From Cutaneotrichosporon cavernicola (lineage: Eukaryota; Basidiomycota; Tremellomycetes; Trichosporonales; Trichosporonaceae): a stretch of DNA of 64,000 bases. How positions within the stretch are numbered: position 1 is the first letter of the stretch; every line of letters starts with the position of its first letter. The stretch is from the NCBI RefSeq assembly GCF_030864355.1, contig NC_083398.1, positions 434,001-498,000 on the forward strand, written 5' to 3'. A model generated the notes under the pieces. The model saw nothing but the letters and a program-made list of their open reading frames with translations, was not told the DNA's origin and did not search any database. This document shows, one piece after another, positions 11,422 to 23,144 of this stretch. The position numbers were made by a program, and so were the translations under genes.

Positions 11422-12275
11422 ATGTCCAACCCGCAAAGGTGCGCGACACGGGATCACGCTGACCCAAGGCCATGGCCGTCTGCCGCTATTGACGCTGCGT
11501 CGCACGGCGCGATCGCCTTCACCACGATCTATTACGAGGCGTATGACGAGCCCACGCGGCGGAGTATTGTGAGTCTTCTTCTCTTCTCTCGAGGATTACC
11601 TATCTACACTGTGTGCCATCGGCACCCTATACACACCTTACGGCTTGATTGCGCCATCCCCGTCTCCGCTCTCTTAGCAGTCCCCCAGTCATCTTCCCTT
11701 GTTCACTGCCGCGCTCCACGCTCTCCCCTCGTGACCCTGCTGACCATAGGAAATCCCAATGTTCTACCTCCCATCCGCCAAGGTCGTCTGGAACGGTAAC
11801 ACTGTTGGCGCGGACGCAGGGTCCATAACCTCCTTCCTCGACGCAATGCCGTTAAGCCGGCACGATCTGCAGACACTCGACTGTCACCCACTCAAGCGTG
11901 CGTTTCTTCACCTCCTGCTCCTCTATACTGTCTCTGCCTTCTCTCTTCTCCCTCTCTCTTTTACCCCTCCCATCTCCCTTCATTCCTCCCCCCGGCCCCA
12001 CAAACCCGCTGACCCCAGCCCTCCCCACTGCTGCGAGCACCGCCCCTGAGCTCCTCCTCACCGTTACCGGCTCGGTCCTCCACGGGCCAACCGTCATGCA
12101 GTTCGGTGACCACGCGCCGTCGCAGCCAAGCGAATACCCGCGCAAGTTCCGCGAGGTGTTTGTGCTCCGGCCCATTGAGAGCGCCGAGGGGATGCAGCCA
12201 AAGGTGAGCAGACACCCAAAAGGAAGCTAACCCCAGTACGCGATCCAGAGCGCCAACTTCCGCTTTATCGGATAA
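11422..12275 (+). CDS. NXT1: NTF2-related mRNA export factor NXT1/p15
   Basis: Four exons: join(11422..11568, 11750..11897, 12019..12203, 12237..12275), 172 aa. It is a single NTF2-like domain: IAFTTIYYEAYDEPTRRS, FYLPSAKVVWNGN, ITSFLDAMPLSRHDLQTLDC, a LLLTVTGSVLHGP strand, FREVFVLRP and the closing YAIQSANFRFIG. The WNGN and LDC.P positions match metazoan p15/NXT1 more closely than NTF2 itself. NXT1 partners the TAP/NXF receptor to move mRNA through nuclear pores. The last intron (12204..12236) is only 33 nt, among the smallest in the window. A Mtr2-type role is equivalent. Confidence 0.87.
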
Positions 12276-12583
12276 CCACAACATTTACTGTATCACTATT
12301 ATATGCATGCGCGCGAACACCATGTCTGAAGCTCTGAAAAGACGGTGAAACGACTATTAGCTGTTTGAGGCACCTGGTGTTGTTGTGACGGAACAAAATG
12401 TCGTCATGTGTGGAGAGTAGACTGTCTTTGGGATGCGGGGTAAAGGGGTTGGGCGGTTGAGCATTGACTCTTTTGTCTTGATTACAATCTTCACGTCCCA
12501 CTACCTAACAGACAAACATACAACAATCACTTGTCCCCCTTCCTCCTCTTCAAGCCGTCAGAGGCGACACGCCACCCGGGACA
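12276..12583. other. Short intergenic region NXT1 / BRCT gene
   Basis: This holds the NXT1 3' end and the BRCT gene promoter. A CT-rich tract (12535-12552) lies shortly before the ATG at 12584. No gene was seen. Confidence 0.6.
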
Positions 12584-14799
12584 ATGGTCCGCGCCGCCTT
12601 CTCTGGCACCTTCATCTACCTCCTCACCAAGGACATGTCCAGCGGCGAGGTCCAATCCACACTCAAGCTGATCCGCGTACGTTGCGCGTCCCTCTCCTTC
12701 TGACCTCAGAATAATGGCGGAACAACTGTCAACGACCCGATGGTCGACTACCTGACACATGTCGTGGTCCGTGTCCCGACGGGCATACCTAGACGCAAGA
12801 ACCTCGAGCGCCATGTCTGGCCGATGCGTCTCCCCGAACGCTTAAACGACTGGGATTTCGACTCGGTAGTCTCGACCTTTACACTCTTGGATGGGCCCGC
12901 CCGCTTGGACAGACGGGGACAGATGCGCTCCGTCGCGGTCGTCCAGGAGCAGTGGCTGCGAGACAGCCTGGACAAGGGCCGAGCTCTTGGTGATAGCGAC
13001 TCCTACGGCGGGTGGCTCGTACGTGGCGTACCTCTCAAGCCTCATGTCCAAGCACCCGTTGTGGAACGCGACCCTCGTAAACGCCGCCAGTCCGCCCTCG
13101 CCGCAGCTTCTTCCTCGTCCTCTTCCTCTTCCATCTCCCCTATCGATCCGCCAGGCCGCCCGATCATAGACTTACGCGATATACGCCCCTCGTGGGCCGA
13201 GTACAACGGGAACCACTCCGTTCAGCGCCGCGAGTCGTCTCGTGCAAACAACGGGTGGCCAAACCGCGAGAGTGACCGCGGCATCCGCAGCACGTCGTCC
13301 TCTGCCGCAGGCGACGCATCAGAGAGGCGCACAATGACGCTTCGCCAGCGCCTGAACAGCGAGTGGTTCGGGAACACGAAAGCACCTGAAGAAAAGCCAA
13401 ACATCGACAGCCCTCCGCAACCTGAGGACCCCCAACCCGTCTTACACACTCCTCAGTCTCTGTCTCTCGCCGACCTCTTTCCCTCGGGGCCCGCGTCGCC
13501 GTCGGTCGCGGAGCGTGACGCTGCGTACGCCACCGATCTTTTACGCAGGATTGATCACTCGGGAGTTGATCTAATGGAGCGGCTCGAGCTCGAGGACATT
13601 GGTGACAGGCAGGTACAGTCACCCGTGTATCCCAATGAATCTACTCCCGCCCCCGCACCAGCAGGTTCGGCAGCCAACGCACAAGCCACCACTACACCTG
13701 TCCCAGACGAGTCACCTTCTCCTCCAGCAACGCGTAAGACTGTCACTCCCATACCAACCGTCAAAACTGAGGCCATAGACTCTCCACCTGCACAGCATTT
13801 CCCTCTCAACCCCAACTCTCCTATTACTCAGTCGTCCCAACTCGCGCAGCCACCAGAACCAATGTGGCGCTCCGGACCCCCGCAGGTGTCGGGTCACGTT
13901 CCTCTAGCACCACCAGCACTTGACAACAATGGCCAACTAGGCCAATCCAGCCAGAGCAAGTCGCCTTCCGAACAGGCCAACGCGCGCCCGTGGTCCTCTG
14001 CAAGCGTTTCAGAGTCGCTCTCAGGAGCGCCTCCCCCACCCACCTCGCCACCCGCACGTCCACCAACACGTCTGCCAGTGCCCCAGGTCACTATCCATGC
14101 TCAGCCTCCTGTCGCTACCACTAGGACTCAGCCTCCCATGCCATCTTTTGTTGTGGGCCCTGCTCCGCCACTTCCAGCGATTACCCACCCCTCGACGCCC
14201 GCCTCGCCGCAAGCGCCACCGCATACGGCACTTTCTGTGCTAGCCCCAGCTCCAAACCTGCCTGCACCAAACCCGACGGTGCGGACTCCAACTGTGAATG
14301 CCTCTGACTCGTTCCCCAAGTCGAACAATCCGACGGGCGTACTGGCCCAACACCAGCCCCTGCCCCTCGACTTTTACGTTGACGACAGAGAAGGGAAGGG
14401 TAAGGGTATTCAAGCTCTAATCACGGTGCGTGTACACTTGGCCTCACTGCTTACATACAGGGCCAAGGCGGCGGCGTCCTCCTGCCTCCTAGTCAAGCAC
14501 GCTTCGTGATCCTACAGCTCGACAAGGGCCAACCCCCAGCAAACCAGCGCGAGCGTGACCTGGTAGCCAAGAAGGGTGTCCATCCGTGCGCGCTAGTCCT
14601 ATCGCGGACATGGGTGGTCGACTGTGTCGTTTTCCAAGCGCAACTTCTCGATCCGATGCCCTACCTTGTTCCGAGCGGCTCTCCTTCTGCCGCAGGACGC
14701 ACGCGCTCCCTCTCAACCGCATCGATAGACACGCCACAAGGCCGCAAGCGTGCGCGCATCCTCCCTGCTCCTGAGCCAGATCCCGAGCCCGAGCTCTAG
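12584..14799 (+). CDS. BRCT-domain protein A (possible continuation to 15106)
   Basis: Three exons are clear: join(12584..12676, 12710..14425, 14461..14799), 715 aa to TAG 14797-14799. The N-terminus reads like a BRCT fold (VRAAFSGTFIYLLTKDMSSG, then NNGGTTVNDPMVDYLTHVVV). Residues about 110-600 are a disordered Ser/Pro/Thr linker. A second BRCT-like unit follows (VILQLDKGQP to VLSRTWVVDCVVFQAQLL, with the conserved W-V-x-D/C). After the TAG the same frame stays acidic (ISESEYEDSDEEAEHGDISE), and a plausible basic end (LYKRHKVFINGRIPG to KRKEKKTV) closes at 15104-15106, so the true end may be further downstream (see findings). A chromatin or DNA-damage adaptor role is inferred from BRCT alone. 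It sits next to a second BRCT gene on the same strand. Confidence 0.72.
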
Positions 14800-15106
14800 C
14801 AAGATCTCGAAATTTCGGAGAGCGAATACGAGGACTCTGACGAGGAAGCCGAGCACGGCGATATATCGGAACGTGAATTGGCATAATGTCGCGCTCCTCA
14901 TTTCCAGACTGAAAGAATGTAATGGCGAGGGTGGGAAAATGGTCTTTATCCAGCACTGCGTGAGTTTGCGGTTTGCAGAGCTGATAATAGGGTGTTCCGA
15001 CCGCTACGAATCTGTACAAGCGTCACAAGGTGTTTATTAATGGGCGCATTCCGGGCTTAGCTGAGCATAGTCGGCCAGGGAAGAGGAAGGAGAAGAAGAC
15101 GGTGTA

Positions 15107-16000
15107 GGGGTGTAGGTATCTTCTGGCTGGATCTATTGTATGTACCTGTGCTCACTCACTCACTCACTCACTCACTCACTCACTCACTCACCCACTCACT
15201 CACTCACTCACTCACTCACTCACTCACTCACTCACTCACTCACCCACTCACTCACTCACTCACTCACTCACTCACTCACTCACTTTGGGGCAAAGCGGTC
15301 TACGTGGAGTAGTTGACAGGTTGAAGACAGTACACAGATAAACAGATATGGTTACTCGCTCATACAGGCAGCAGGCCAGACTTGGTTGGACCTTTGGTAG
15401 TTACCTCACTAACCGCACTCACCGTTTGACTTTTCTCTGATCCTCCTGATCCAGTTGATCCCCTGATCCTAATTTGTCACATGGTCCACTCATGGCGAAC
15501 GAGCAAAAGAGATGATCGAGAGGGAGACGACCAAAGCGCTCGCCCCCTCTTGTGCTTCTCACCATGACTAGAAACTACCTTCCTTACATTTCCATACCTT
15601 CACTCAATACTCACCCAAACGCACAAACCCCACATAAACGCTTCCAGTTGACACTCCTCCCATTCTTCTTTCCATCCTCTCTCTCTCTCTTTCTCTCTCT
15701 CCAGCTTCACTCTACTCTGGGTCTTACTCTCTCCTTTTAGACGCTTCCGACCTCCACTCCCACCACTCCCACGTCACCACGCGCCCCCCCTTTCCCTCCA
15801 TAACGTTCTCCTCTTCGCTACATCCCCCTCCTCCTCCTCTACCACCACCACACCCTCTTCACCATAACCATCTTCGTTCTCCCCGACCTTCACCTTCCTT
15901 CCTCAACACTCACCAACCCCCCAAACCACCTTCCTCCAACACACTCACCCCGCACCCAAAACACCTTCCTCCAACTACAACTATCCACCCAACCCCAGCC
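15107..16000. other. Intergenic region with microsatellite and CT-rich leader
   Basis: This holds a TCAC microsatellite (15151-15284) and, from about 15655 to the ATG at 16001, strongly pyrimidine-rich sequence (CTCT and CCTCC runs, CACCAACC-type stretches). The latter fits the promoter and 5' UTR of the next BRCT gene. No coding exon was recognised. Confidence 0.7.
15151..15284. repeat. TCAC microsatellite, about 33 units
   Basis: A nearly perfect (CTCA)n array of about 134 bp, interrupted by two single-base changes (CACC at about 15191 and 15242). It lies between two same-strand BRCT genes. Confidence 0.95.
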
Positions 16001-19000
16001 ATGGCCCAGCCACCGCCAGCTCCGACCTGGCTGCCCCCATTTTGGCCACACCCGGAGGCTTTTCAGGAACAGCCGACACGTTCACAACCGGAGTCTCAAA
16101 CCTTCCCTCAGTCACTGTCGCAAGCCCAACAACACGCGTTCCGAACACCTCCTTACCACCTAGCCCAAGGTCACACTTATCAGCCAGGCAACACCCAACC
16201 GCAACCCCATGCCTTTCCTCAGCCTCACCAACCGCAACCCCAGGCCTTACCCCAGACTCACGAACACCAGATGCAGCGGTGGCCCACGCTCAGCCACACC
16301 AAAGCCTTCGTGCCCCGCACGCCCGTCGGCGGGGCCCAACCTGTGCACCTGCCGTTATCACCCACTGTGACTGGGTTCGCAACGTACACTCCGAGCCCGC
16401 CCAATCGACCTCCGTCGCCCATGTTTGGGCCGCTGAAGAACAAGTTCTTCTACGTTCAGCATGCGGGTGTGGATGAGACAGAGCGTGTCCGCATCGAGAC
16501 GTATATTAAAGTAAGCACTGCTGCTTTCAACTTGCTGACGACAGGCGATGGAGGGCACGGTCATGCCCCATCTCAAGGGCTGGCATATCCTTCCTGCTTT
16601 AATCCTCGTCTCTCCGCCGCGGGACAAGATCATTCGCCGATTCCGTGTGAAGGAGCCCGACAACGTTCACCTTAAAGAGGAACACGAGCTCACTCCCGCC
16701 CACAGACGGCATCGCGTCGAGATGCTCGACAGTATCCTCGACGTCGAGAAGGACCAGTCGCCGCAGTACCTTCGCCTCCGGAATGCTCCACCTCCCGAAA
16801 CCCTCGACTGCGAGGCCATCGTCTCCCTGTATGGCCTCATCAACGACACCCCGCACGAGAGGGCGCCCGAAGGGCCGCCGTACGATGATGAGCCGCGGCG
16901 CTGGGTTACGGGTACTGGCAATCGCAGCTGGCGAGTCTTCGACGTCCAGTGGTTTTATGACTACGAGAAGCAGACGACATGGGAGGCAGTGCACAACTTC
17001 CGCGACCACTACGAGATCACGTGAGTGTTTTGGGCCGATTGCGCTGACAGTAGTGGTCGCTGGGTGCCAGCTCGCGCCGGTACGGCACCGTCGGCCGGCA
17101 TGGTGCACTCAGTTGAGCCGGAGCCTCTTCAGTCCGTCACAGCGTCTGTGGGACCACACCCCTCGCATTCGGCAACGGAGATGGTTGCGGTGACTATCTC
17201 AGCCGCGGAAAACGCACCTGATCCCACTCCTTGTGATCCAACGTTGCCTCTCGTTTACTCTGCACCGACTCACTCTCCGACGCCGGCGCCTCCGGTTTTC
17301 ACTACACCGCCGCCCCCCGCTTCAATGTCACTGCGACCCCTCCTGACTCCAGCGCCTCCCTCCTTGACGACGGCTCTGGCGCCAACGAATACGTCGGCAA
17401 CTTCTCCTCCGCCTTGCAGTGCATCTCCTCCCCCATCCTCACCTTCTCCTGGTGGCCCCGTCTCGCCAATCGCGGTTGAGGTGGAGGGATCGACATCACT
17501 CTCCGCTTTCATCGATCCCCAGGCCACGTCACCGCCTCCAGACAGCCCTCTCATCCCGCCACTGCTTAATACAATCCTTCCTGCTACGCCGCAAGTCAAG
17601 GAGCTGGGCTCTCCCACACTTTCCGTCCTGGGTATGCCATCCAAGTCGGCCATCCCGCAGTCATCGCCGACAGAGCCATCACCAACTGAGTCACTGCCGA
17701 CCGAAACAACCTTCGCCGTCATCGCGCCTCCTCCGACTCCTCCCCTTCAGTGCCTCTTTTTTCCTCACCTGGCCTCTGCTCCTACATCTGCCCCGCCATC
17801 CTCTCCAAACCGTGAACTCATCTCCCTCAGGTACCTGGCAAGTGAGGGCAGCTCGAGTCCGGAAAACCCGATGGACGCTGCCAGAGGTAGTCCCACCCAG
17901 CTCCAGGCAAGTCTTCCAGCAGTTCCTACAATGGTCGACGAGGAGCAGTACGCGGCGGCTTGTCCAGGAATGCCGGTCGCTTTGAGCTCTTCCAACGAGC
18001 GCCCCGCCGAGGTTCATGCGATGGAGGGGCCGGCTGTACCTCCTTCCGTGACAGCACAAGACGATTGGGTTTCAGATCTGCAAGACCCTCCGCCGCCTTC
18101 GAGCCCGCCGTACTCTCCTCAACTTGAGGCCACATGGCTCAACGAAAACCCCGAGGTCACACGCTCTCCCACGTTCGGGCCTCTTGATCTTGCTGGTCTC
18201 GAGTCTCCCAACCCTGACATCGCTCTCGATCTTCCCAACCCTGTAGTCGCCCCCAGCGACGGCTCCAGCAGCATTACCGAGGTTGAGGAGGAGATGCGTT
18301 CGGCAGAGAGCGACAAGATGGTGGCAGATGAGAGTGACGAGGTGGTTGCGGCCGAGAGAGAGGAGACGCCGGCAACCCGGAACGACGAGATGGTAGGGGA
18401 GGAGAGCGACGAGATGATGGATATCGACCCATTTGTCGAGCCTCTGCCCGCCTCTGATGTTCCACCACCATCATCGATGGTCGCCGAGAACCTCACCATC
18501 CCAGACGCTGCCCTTGAGACACCAGTCCCGGTGATCCCTCTTACATCCACAGAGTCGCCATCGGGCTCATCGCTCACACCGTCGCCTCCATCTCCTAGGC
18601 CAGCACGTCACAGTCCCCTCGCCATTACAGCTGCGATGCCGCCGATTTCGCCCACCAAGCATATCTTCGCTCCCGCTGGAGCTCCATTACGACTCGTCCT
18701 GGTCGGATGTAGTGTGGCTTTCCGCCGGGCGTTGGAGGTGAGAAGACCATGATGGAGGGGTATAGGCACTGACTGCAGGCCAACGGCGCGTACATTACAA
18801 CCATCCAAGAGAGTCCCCATTTCGTGGTGCTTCACCTCAAGTCCGGCGAGACCGTCGACACTTACCCAGACCTCCTCACTCAGCAGGCCCAGTTCTCGAG
18901 CCCTTTCCACGTGAATGTCGTCACCTCTCAGTGGGTGTTCAACTGTATCTCCGCAGACGATCTCTGTGATTGGCGACGTCACAAGGTGACGGTACCAGTG

Positions 19001-20363
19001 CCGGCACTGGCATTACCGACCCCGACCAAGTCAAGCCCATCATCGCCAATCAAGGGGAGCCCTTCATCCTCCCCTCTCCAACCCCCGCCGTTCGTCACCG
19101 CAAAGCCACCGCCAGTCTCGTCGACGAAGCCCACCAAGGCATCCACCAGCACGAAGGGAAATCGTAAGCGCTTGGCCGCCAGCGCATCGAGCTCCGCCAC
19201 TTCTGCCCGGAAGATAACACGTCTCAGCGGCGTTGGCGGAGTCGGAGGTGGAAGCGGAGGTGCCGGTCCTGGTCAGTCGACTCTTTTTCTCCAGCGACGT
19301 GCAGTACAAAAGCCTGTCGACTATCGCGACGTGGACTCAGACCCGCCGGAAATGGGCAGCGGCGACGGAGGTATTGTTGAGGACGAGCGCGATCTCGCCC
19401 ACGGGCGCGATCCTCTCGACAACGGACGTTCAAGCCTTTTGACGTCTCCACCATACGCTAAGAACGACTCACTTCCCCTCATTCTTACCGCCGCTGACGA
19501 CGATCACGAGGGGGAGCCTGTGGAGCCCGTGGAGCCTGTGGAGCCTGCCGAGCCGGGAGGGGCTGAGGAGATACCGGAGCCAACCTGGCAGAAGCCATCT
19601 CACCGTGCCGCCACTCTTGCCATGGTTGCAGCACTCAATGGGATGCCCAGCCAATCAGAGGTCACGGAACGCGACTTCATGAAGCGCAAGTTTGGTGTGG
19701 TGCGTGTGATCACGATACTAATAGCGTAAGGAGCGAGGCTGACGGACCAGGATGGGGCCGCATTGGCAGCCAGCACCATTAGGAGGCAGTACAACGGATT
19801 CTTAAACCAGCAGTGCGTCGGGTATCGGCGGAGGATTTTCGGCGACGGCGGTCCCAATTGTCATGTCGGACCTGCCGTAGGTGTACCAGCAACGGATGTT
19901 GAGGAGCCTCTCTGGGCCTCGGCTGGCCACAAGGAGGCTGTCGAAGCGCTCATTGCGGCCGTCTGCGCCTTTCCGGAGCCGATCAAGACTTCACTCTACA
20001 AATGGCTCTCGAATGCGACTTTCGGGCCCACTGTGAGCTCCGCCGCTGCTTATTCTTGCTGATGTATTTCAGGCCGTCAAAGGAGTATCGTTTTACCCCC
20101 AGTACAAGTACTACCTCAAGCAGAGGGTCCCGAGCATCGAGGCGATGTTTGCGTACGACCGTTCCTCTAATGCCAGTGGCCCATACGCACAGCCCCGTCA
20201 CTTTGACGCTCCTGGCACCAACAAAGACAGTGAAGACGAGTGCGACAACATGGATGATCATCACCTGGACGACGAACCTGTGCCTGAACTGGAGTGGAAG
20301 CAGCAGCAGCGTGTGCCAAACCTGGAGGCCATGTTCCTGTATTCGAGCAATCGCCGTGGATAG
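16001..20363 (+). CDS. BRCT-domain protein B, large nuclear protein
   Basis: Six exons: join(16001..16510, 16545..17020, 17051..18737, 18779..19699, 19751..20032, 20073..20363), 1388 aa, all phases consistent. Residues 1-140 are Gln/Pro-rich. About 145-330 forms a BRCT-like unit (NKFFYVQHAGVDETERVRIE to SWRVFDVQWFYDYEKQTTWE). A long acidic Ser/Pro linker follows, with alternating SDEMVA-type stretches near 770-820. A clear BRCT lies at about 885-985 (LRLVLVGCSVAFRRALEANG to HVNVVTSQWVFNCISADDL). A basic, Ser-rich region precedes a conserved-looking C-terminal block (TERDFMKRKFG, IRRQYNGFLNQQCVGYRRR, FYPQYKYYLKQRVPSIEAMF). I do not recognise the C-terminal block. The layout suggests a DNA-repair or telomere/chromatin scaffold, but no specific orthologue can be named. 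Confidence 0.85.
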
Positions 20364-20405
20364 GTTGTGTCTCTTGTGGCATTGATATCTGTGCAAGATG
20401 GTATT

Positions 20406-20440
20406 GTTTATGCAAGATGTAGATGTAGATGTAGATGTAT
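20406..20440. repeat. Short GATGTA repeat
   Basis: Five copies of GATGTA between the convergent BRCT-B and PBY1 genes, which have only 114 bp between stop codons. Confidence 0.7.
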
Positions 20441-20477
20441 GTACCTAGGTGACCACCCATGACAGTTCAGGCTCTTT

Positions 20478-22168
20478 CTACGCCCAGCTGGCTCGCACCT
20501 GGCCCTTGCCGACCAGCCGCCAACCCCACCGGTCCTCGCCGAGCTCCATCTCCTCCTCCTTTTCCTCGCCAACGGTGTCAATGCCAAAGAACGGCGCGAT
20601 ACTGATGCGAACGACGCCCTTGAACATGTCGAGGAGCTTTGGGCGCAGAACGTCGCCCGTCTGCACAAAGTCGGGGCTGGCGTTGAACTCGAGCAGCGTG
20701 ACGTCGGGCACAACGAGGGAGGTAGCGTCGGCGGGGTGCGAGAGGAGGAGGTCGACGCCAAAGATCTTGTGTGAGCAGAGATGGGGTAGTGGTAGTTAAG
20801 ACTCACCTCGAAGGCATTCTCCATAAGCTGGAGATTAAAGCTTCCACACTCTGCGCCCGCCTTGACAGCCTCTGCCACAACCTGCCCGACCTTTGTGAAC
20901 GTCTTGTCGAGCCACTCCTTATCCACCGTACCCATGACGTTGTACCCATTATCACGAGCGAGTGCGGTCCTACCTTCGAGGTCCCAGAACAAACGCACCA
21001 AGTCGTCCTGCTCGACCGCCTGCCCATACGCGTCAGTCTGCAAACACGTATTCGTGAGATGTGGACGCAGGTCGACTTGCCCCTCGACTATCCTGGGCGG
21101 CGTATAGGGCGCATCAGAGAACAGGGCGAGCATCGTATGTGCGAGGTGCACAGTATACGCGCCGGTTACGAGGACATAGGCTCTCAGGTGGAACTGGGGT
21201 CAGCAGGGGGGAGATAGGGCAGGCGGGGAGATAGGGCAGTACCTTTTGGCCTAACTGTGCACCGTCACCCTCGTGCAGGTCGAACAAGACGGGACGCGGG
21301 ACGTATTCCTTCCGTCAGCGCGTTCCGTCACCATCTGTTTACCTGGATGACGAAATGTCTCATGTGCGAGGTGAGCACTGCTGTGCCGCCGACACCGGCG
21401 TCGTCGTCGGCGTCGTCGTCGTTCCTCTCGCCGTCATCATCGTCGTCCTCGTCCTCGTCCTCGGATGGCGGCTCGAACTCTTCAAAGATGGCGCGGCTGG
21501 GGTCAGCTGGATTTGGCTCTGGCCCTCGTCTCTCAATCCTCCATTCTCCCCTCCCCTCCTCTGCCCTCCCCTCCTCTGCCCTCCCCTCCCCTCCCCCCCC
21601 CCCCCGCTCGGCTCCTCCGGAGCCTCACTCACAGTTCATCCTCGGTCGAAAACATCCTAATCCCCTGTCCCCTTTCCGCGAATCCCGGCTTGAGAATAAA
21701 CCACTCCCTCTCCCCCTCCGCCCTCCCCTCATTCCCCCTCATAACCTCCTCCAACTCATACAGGTCGTCCATGAGGAGTTCGTCCAACTCGTCCGCAAAC
21801 TGGATATCCAACACCCATCCCTTGGGCATTCCGCTCTCCAGAGCGCTCTTGATCCCCCGATGCCGACATTTCGCCAGGTACTCATTGACCGTGGTATGCA
21901 GCTGATGTTTCCGGATAAGTGCTTTCCGGTAAATATAAGACGAGATGAGGTATCCCGGATTATGCCGCGGCACGTCCAGAGACAGCACGTCGTAGTCTGC
22001 CCTGGCGTCAGTCAGTCCTTTGCATTTGCGCTACCACTGCAATTTGGGCGGCTCTTTAGGGATGTCCGAGCTCATTTCGAGCGCGGGGAGGACGGCCACG
22101 AGCGCACGCTCGAGTAGAGCCTGGGTGTAGGGCGAGGGAAAGTTGACAAAGGCGGTGAGGCGCGCATT
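20478..22168 (-). CDS. PBY1: Tubulin-tyrosine-ligase-like protein (Pby1 type)
   Basis: Six exons: complement(20478..20765, 20807..21193, 21243..21308, 21343..21496, 21633..22001, 22035..22168), 465 aa from ATG 22168. TTL/ATP-grasp features: EWFILKPGFAERGQGIRMF, DELRAIFEEFE, EYVPRPVLFD, FHLRAYVLVTGAYTVH and VTLLEFNASPDFVQTGD. An acidic Asp/Glu run sits between the second and third motifs. In yeast, Pby1 associates with P-bodies and the decapping machinery. The biochemical activity of fungal TTL-like proteins is poorly known. The best homology-like N-terminus (LTAFVNF before PSPYTQALLERAL) lies in another frame, separated by a run of four T, so either the start differs or one base is extra (see findings). 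C-rich low-complexity sequence fills the intron near 21541-21605. Confidence 0.85.
21540..21606. repeat. C-rich low-complexity intronic tract
   Basis: CCCTCC repeats followed by a run of C within an intron of the PBY1-like gene. On the transcribed product this is G-rich, so it could slow splicing or form structure. No function is shown. Confidence 0.75.
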
Positions 22169-22321
22169 GTCCGCGGCGGGGGTCGCGGTGGGGGTCATGG
22201 CGTATGGTGTTATGAGATCTGAGATGTCTCACACAACTTTATCTAACCATCTGTCGGGATCAAATTTACATTTCGAGACTTTTGCCACCCAACCCAGCAT
22301 TCTGTCTTCTACATCTCCACC
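22169..22321. promoter_or_regulatory. Compact divergent promoter PBY1 / FYV7-like
   Basis: Only about 150 bp separate the two divergent start codons, so both genes must share or overlap promoter elements. No TATA element was assigned. Confidence 0.6.
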
Positions 22322-23113
22322 ATGCCCCGCGTCACCAAAGCCCAGAAAGAGGCGCGCGGCGTATCGGGCAAGCCCAAGGGAAAGGGAAAGCCAGCGACGG
22401 GGTTCAAGGTCGGCCCGTCACATGCCCCGCGTAATGCGTATCTCGGCAAGGGTGAGTGAACGTATACATTAAAGCTGACCATAGCACAGAAGAAGAAGGC
22501 CGAACTGATCGCCGCGGCCAAGGTCAAGCAGCAGTATGCCAAGGTCCTGGCGCGGGAGGGCATGCAGAGTGTGCGTGTGGGGGGCAAGGGGGGGGTGAGT
22601 GCGCGTGGAGATGGTGTCCCCCGATCAAAGGGGAAGGGAAATGAAAGGGAGGAGGGGGAGGGAGAGATGGACGCCGAGGCCGCACGTCTCGAGAAACGCA
22701 TGGCGGCAGCCATGGTCGATGCCGATTTGGACGAGGGATCCGACTCGGACTCGGACTCGGGCTCGGACGCAGAGGACGAAGCGGCCCGGGCTGCGGCGCG
22801 GATGCGTCAAGCTGCGCGGGAGGCAGACGAAGCGCGGGCCGAGAGACGGGAACGTAAGGCCTTTGAACGCGGACAGACGGGGACCGAGAAGGCGTTCCGG
22901 CCTGGTCGCCGCCCAAAACCCAAGCAGCATGACAAGAGCCAGAAACGGACGGTGCGCGCTCTCTCGCCGCCAAAGGTCGAGCCGCGCGAGGGACGACTGC
23001 GCGATCTGAAGCGCGAGGCTTTTGGCCAGCGGCACAGTGGTCGGGCGGGCGGCCAGCCTCGTATGGGCGCACGTATGGACATGCTGCTCGAGAAGATCCG
23101 GCGCTCAAAGTGA
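22322..23113 (+). CDS. Basic nucleolar-type protein, Fyv7/TAP26-like
   Basis: Two exons: join(22322..22451, 22485..23113), 252 aa; the intron is 33 nt. The N-terminus is a basic K/G/P stretch followed by SHAPRNAYLGKAQKKKAELI and KVKQQYAKVLAREG. These resemble the short rRNA-processing Fyv7/TAP26 motif (basic helix with Tyr-x3-Leu). The middle has an acidic SDSDSDSGSDAEDE patch, and the rest is Arg/Lys/Ala-rich predicted helix ending MDMLLEKIRRSK. A role in 40S ribosome assembly is likely if the family call is right. Other small nucleolar proteins look alike, so this stays moderate. The stop lies 31 bp from the convergent SPO7 stop. Confidence 0.6.
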
Positions 23114-23144
23114 TAGTGATTGTATGCATAGACTACGACTACAT

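Noticed and set aside
15151..15284. CRISPR array or telomeric repeat
   Set aside because: The unit is 4 nt without spacers and is not TTAGGG-like; it is a simple microsatellite.
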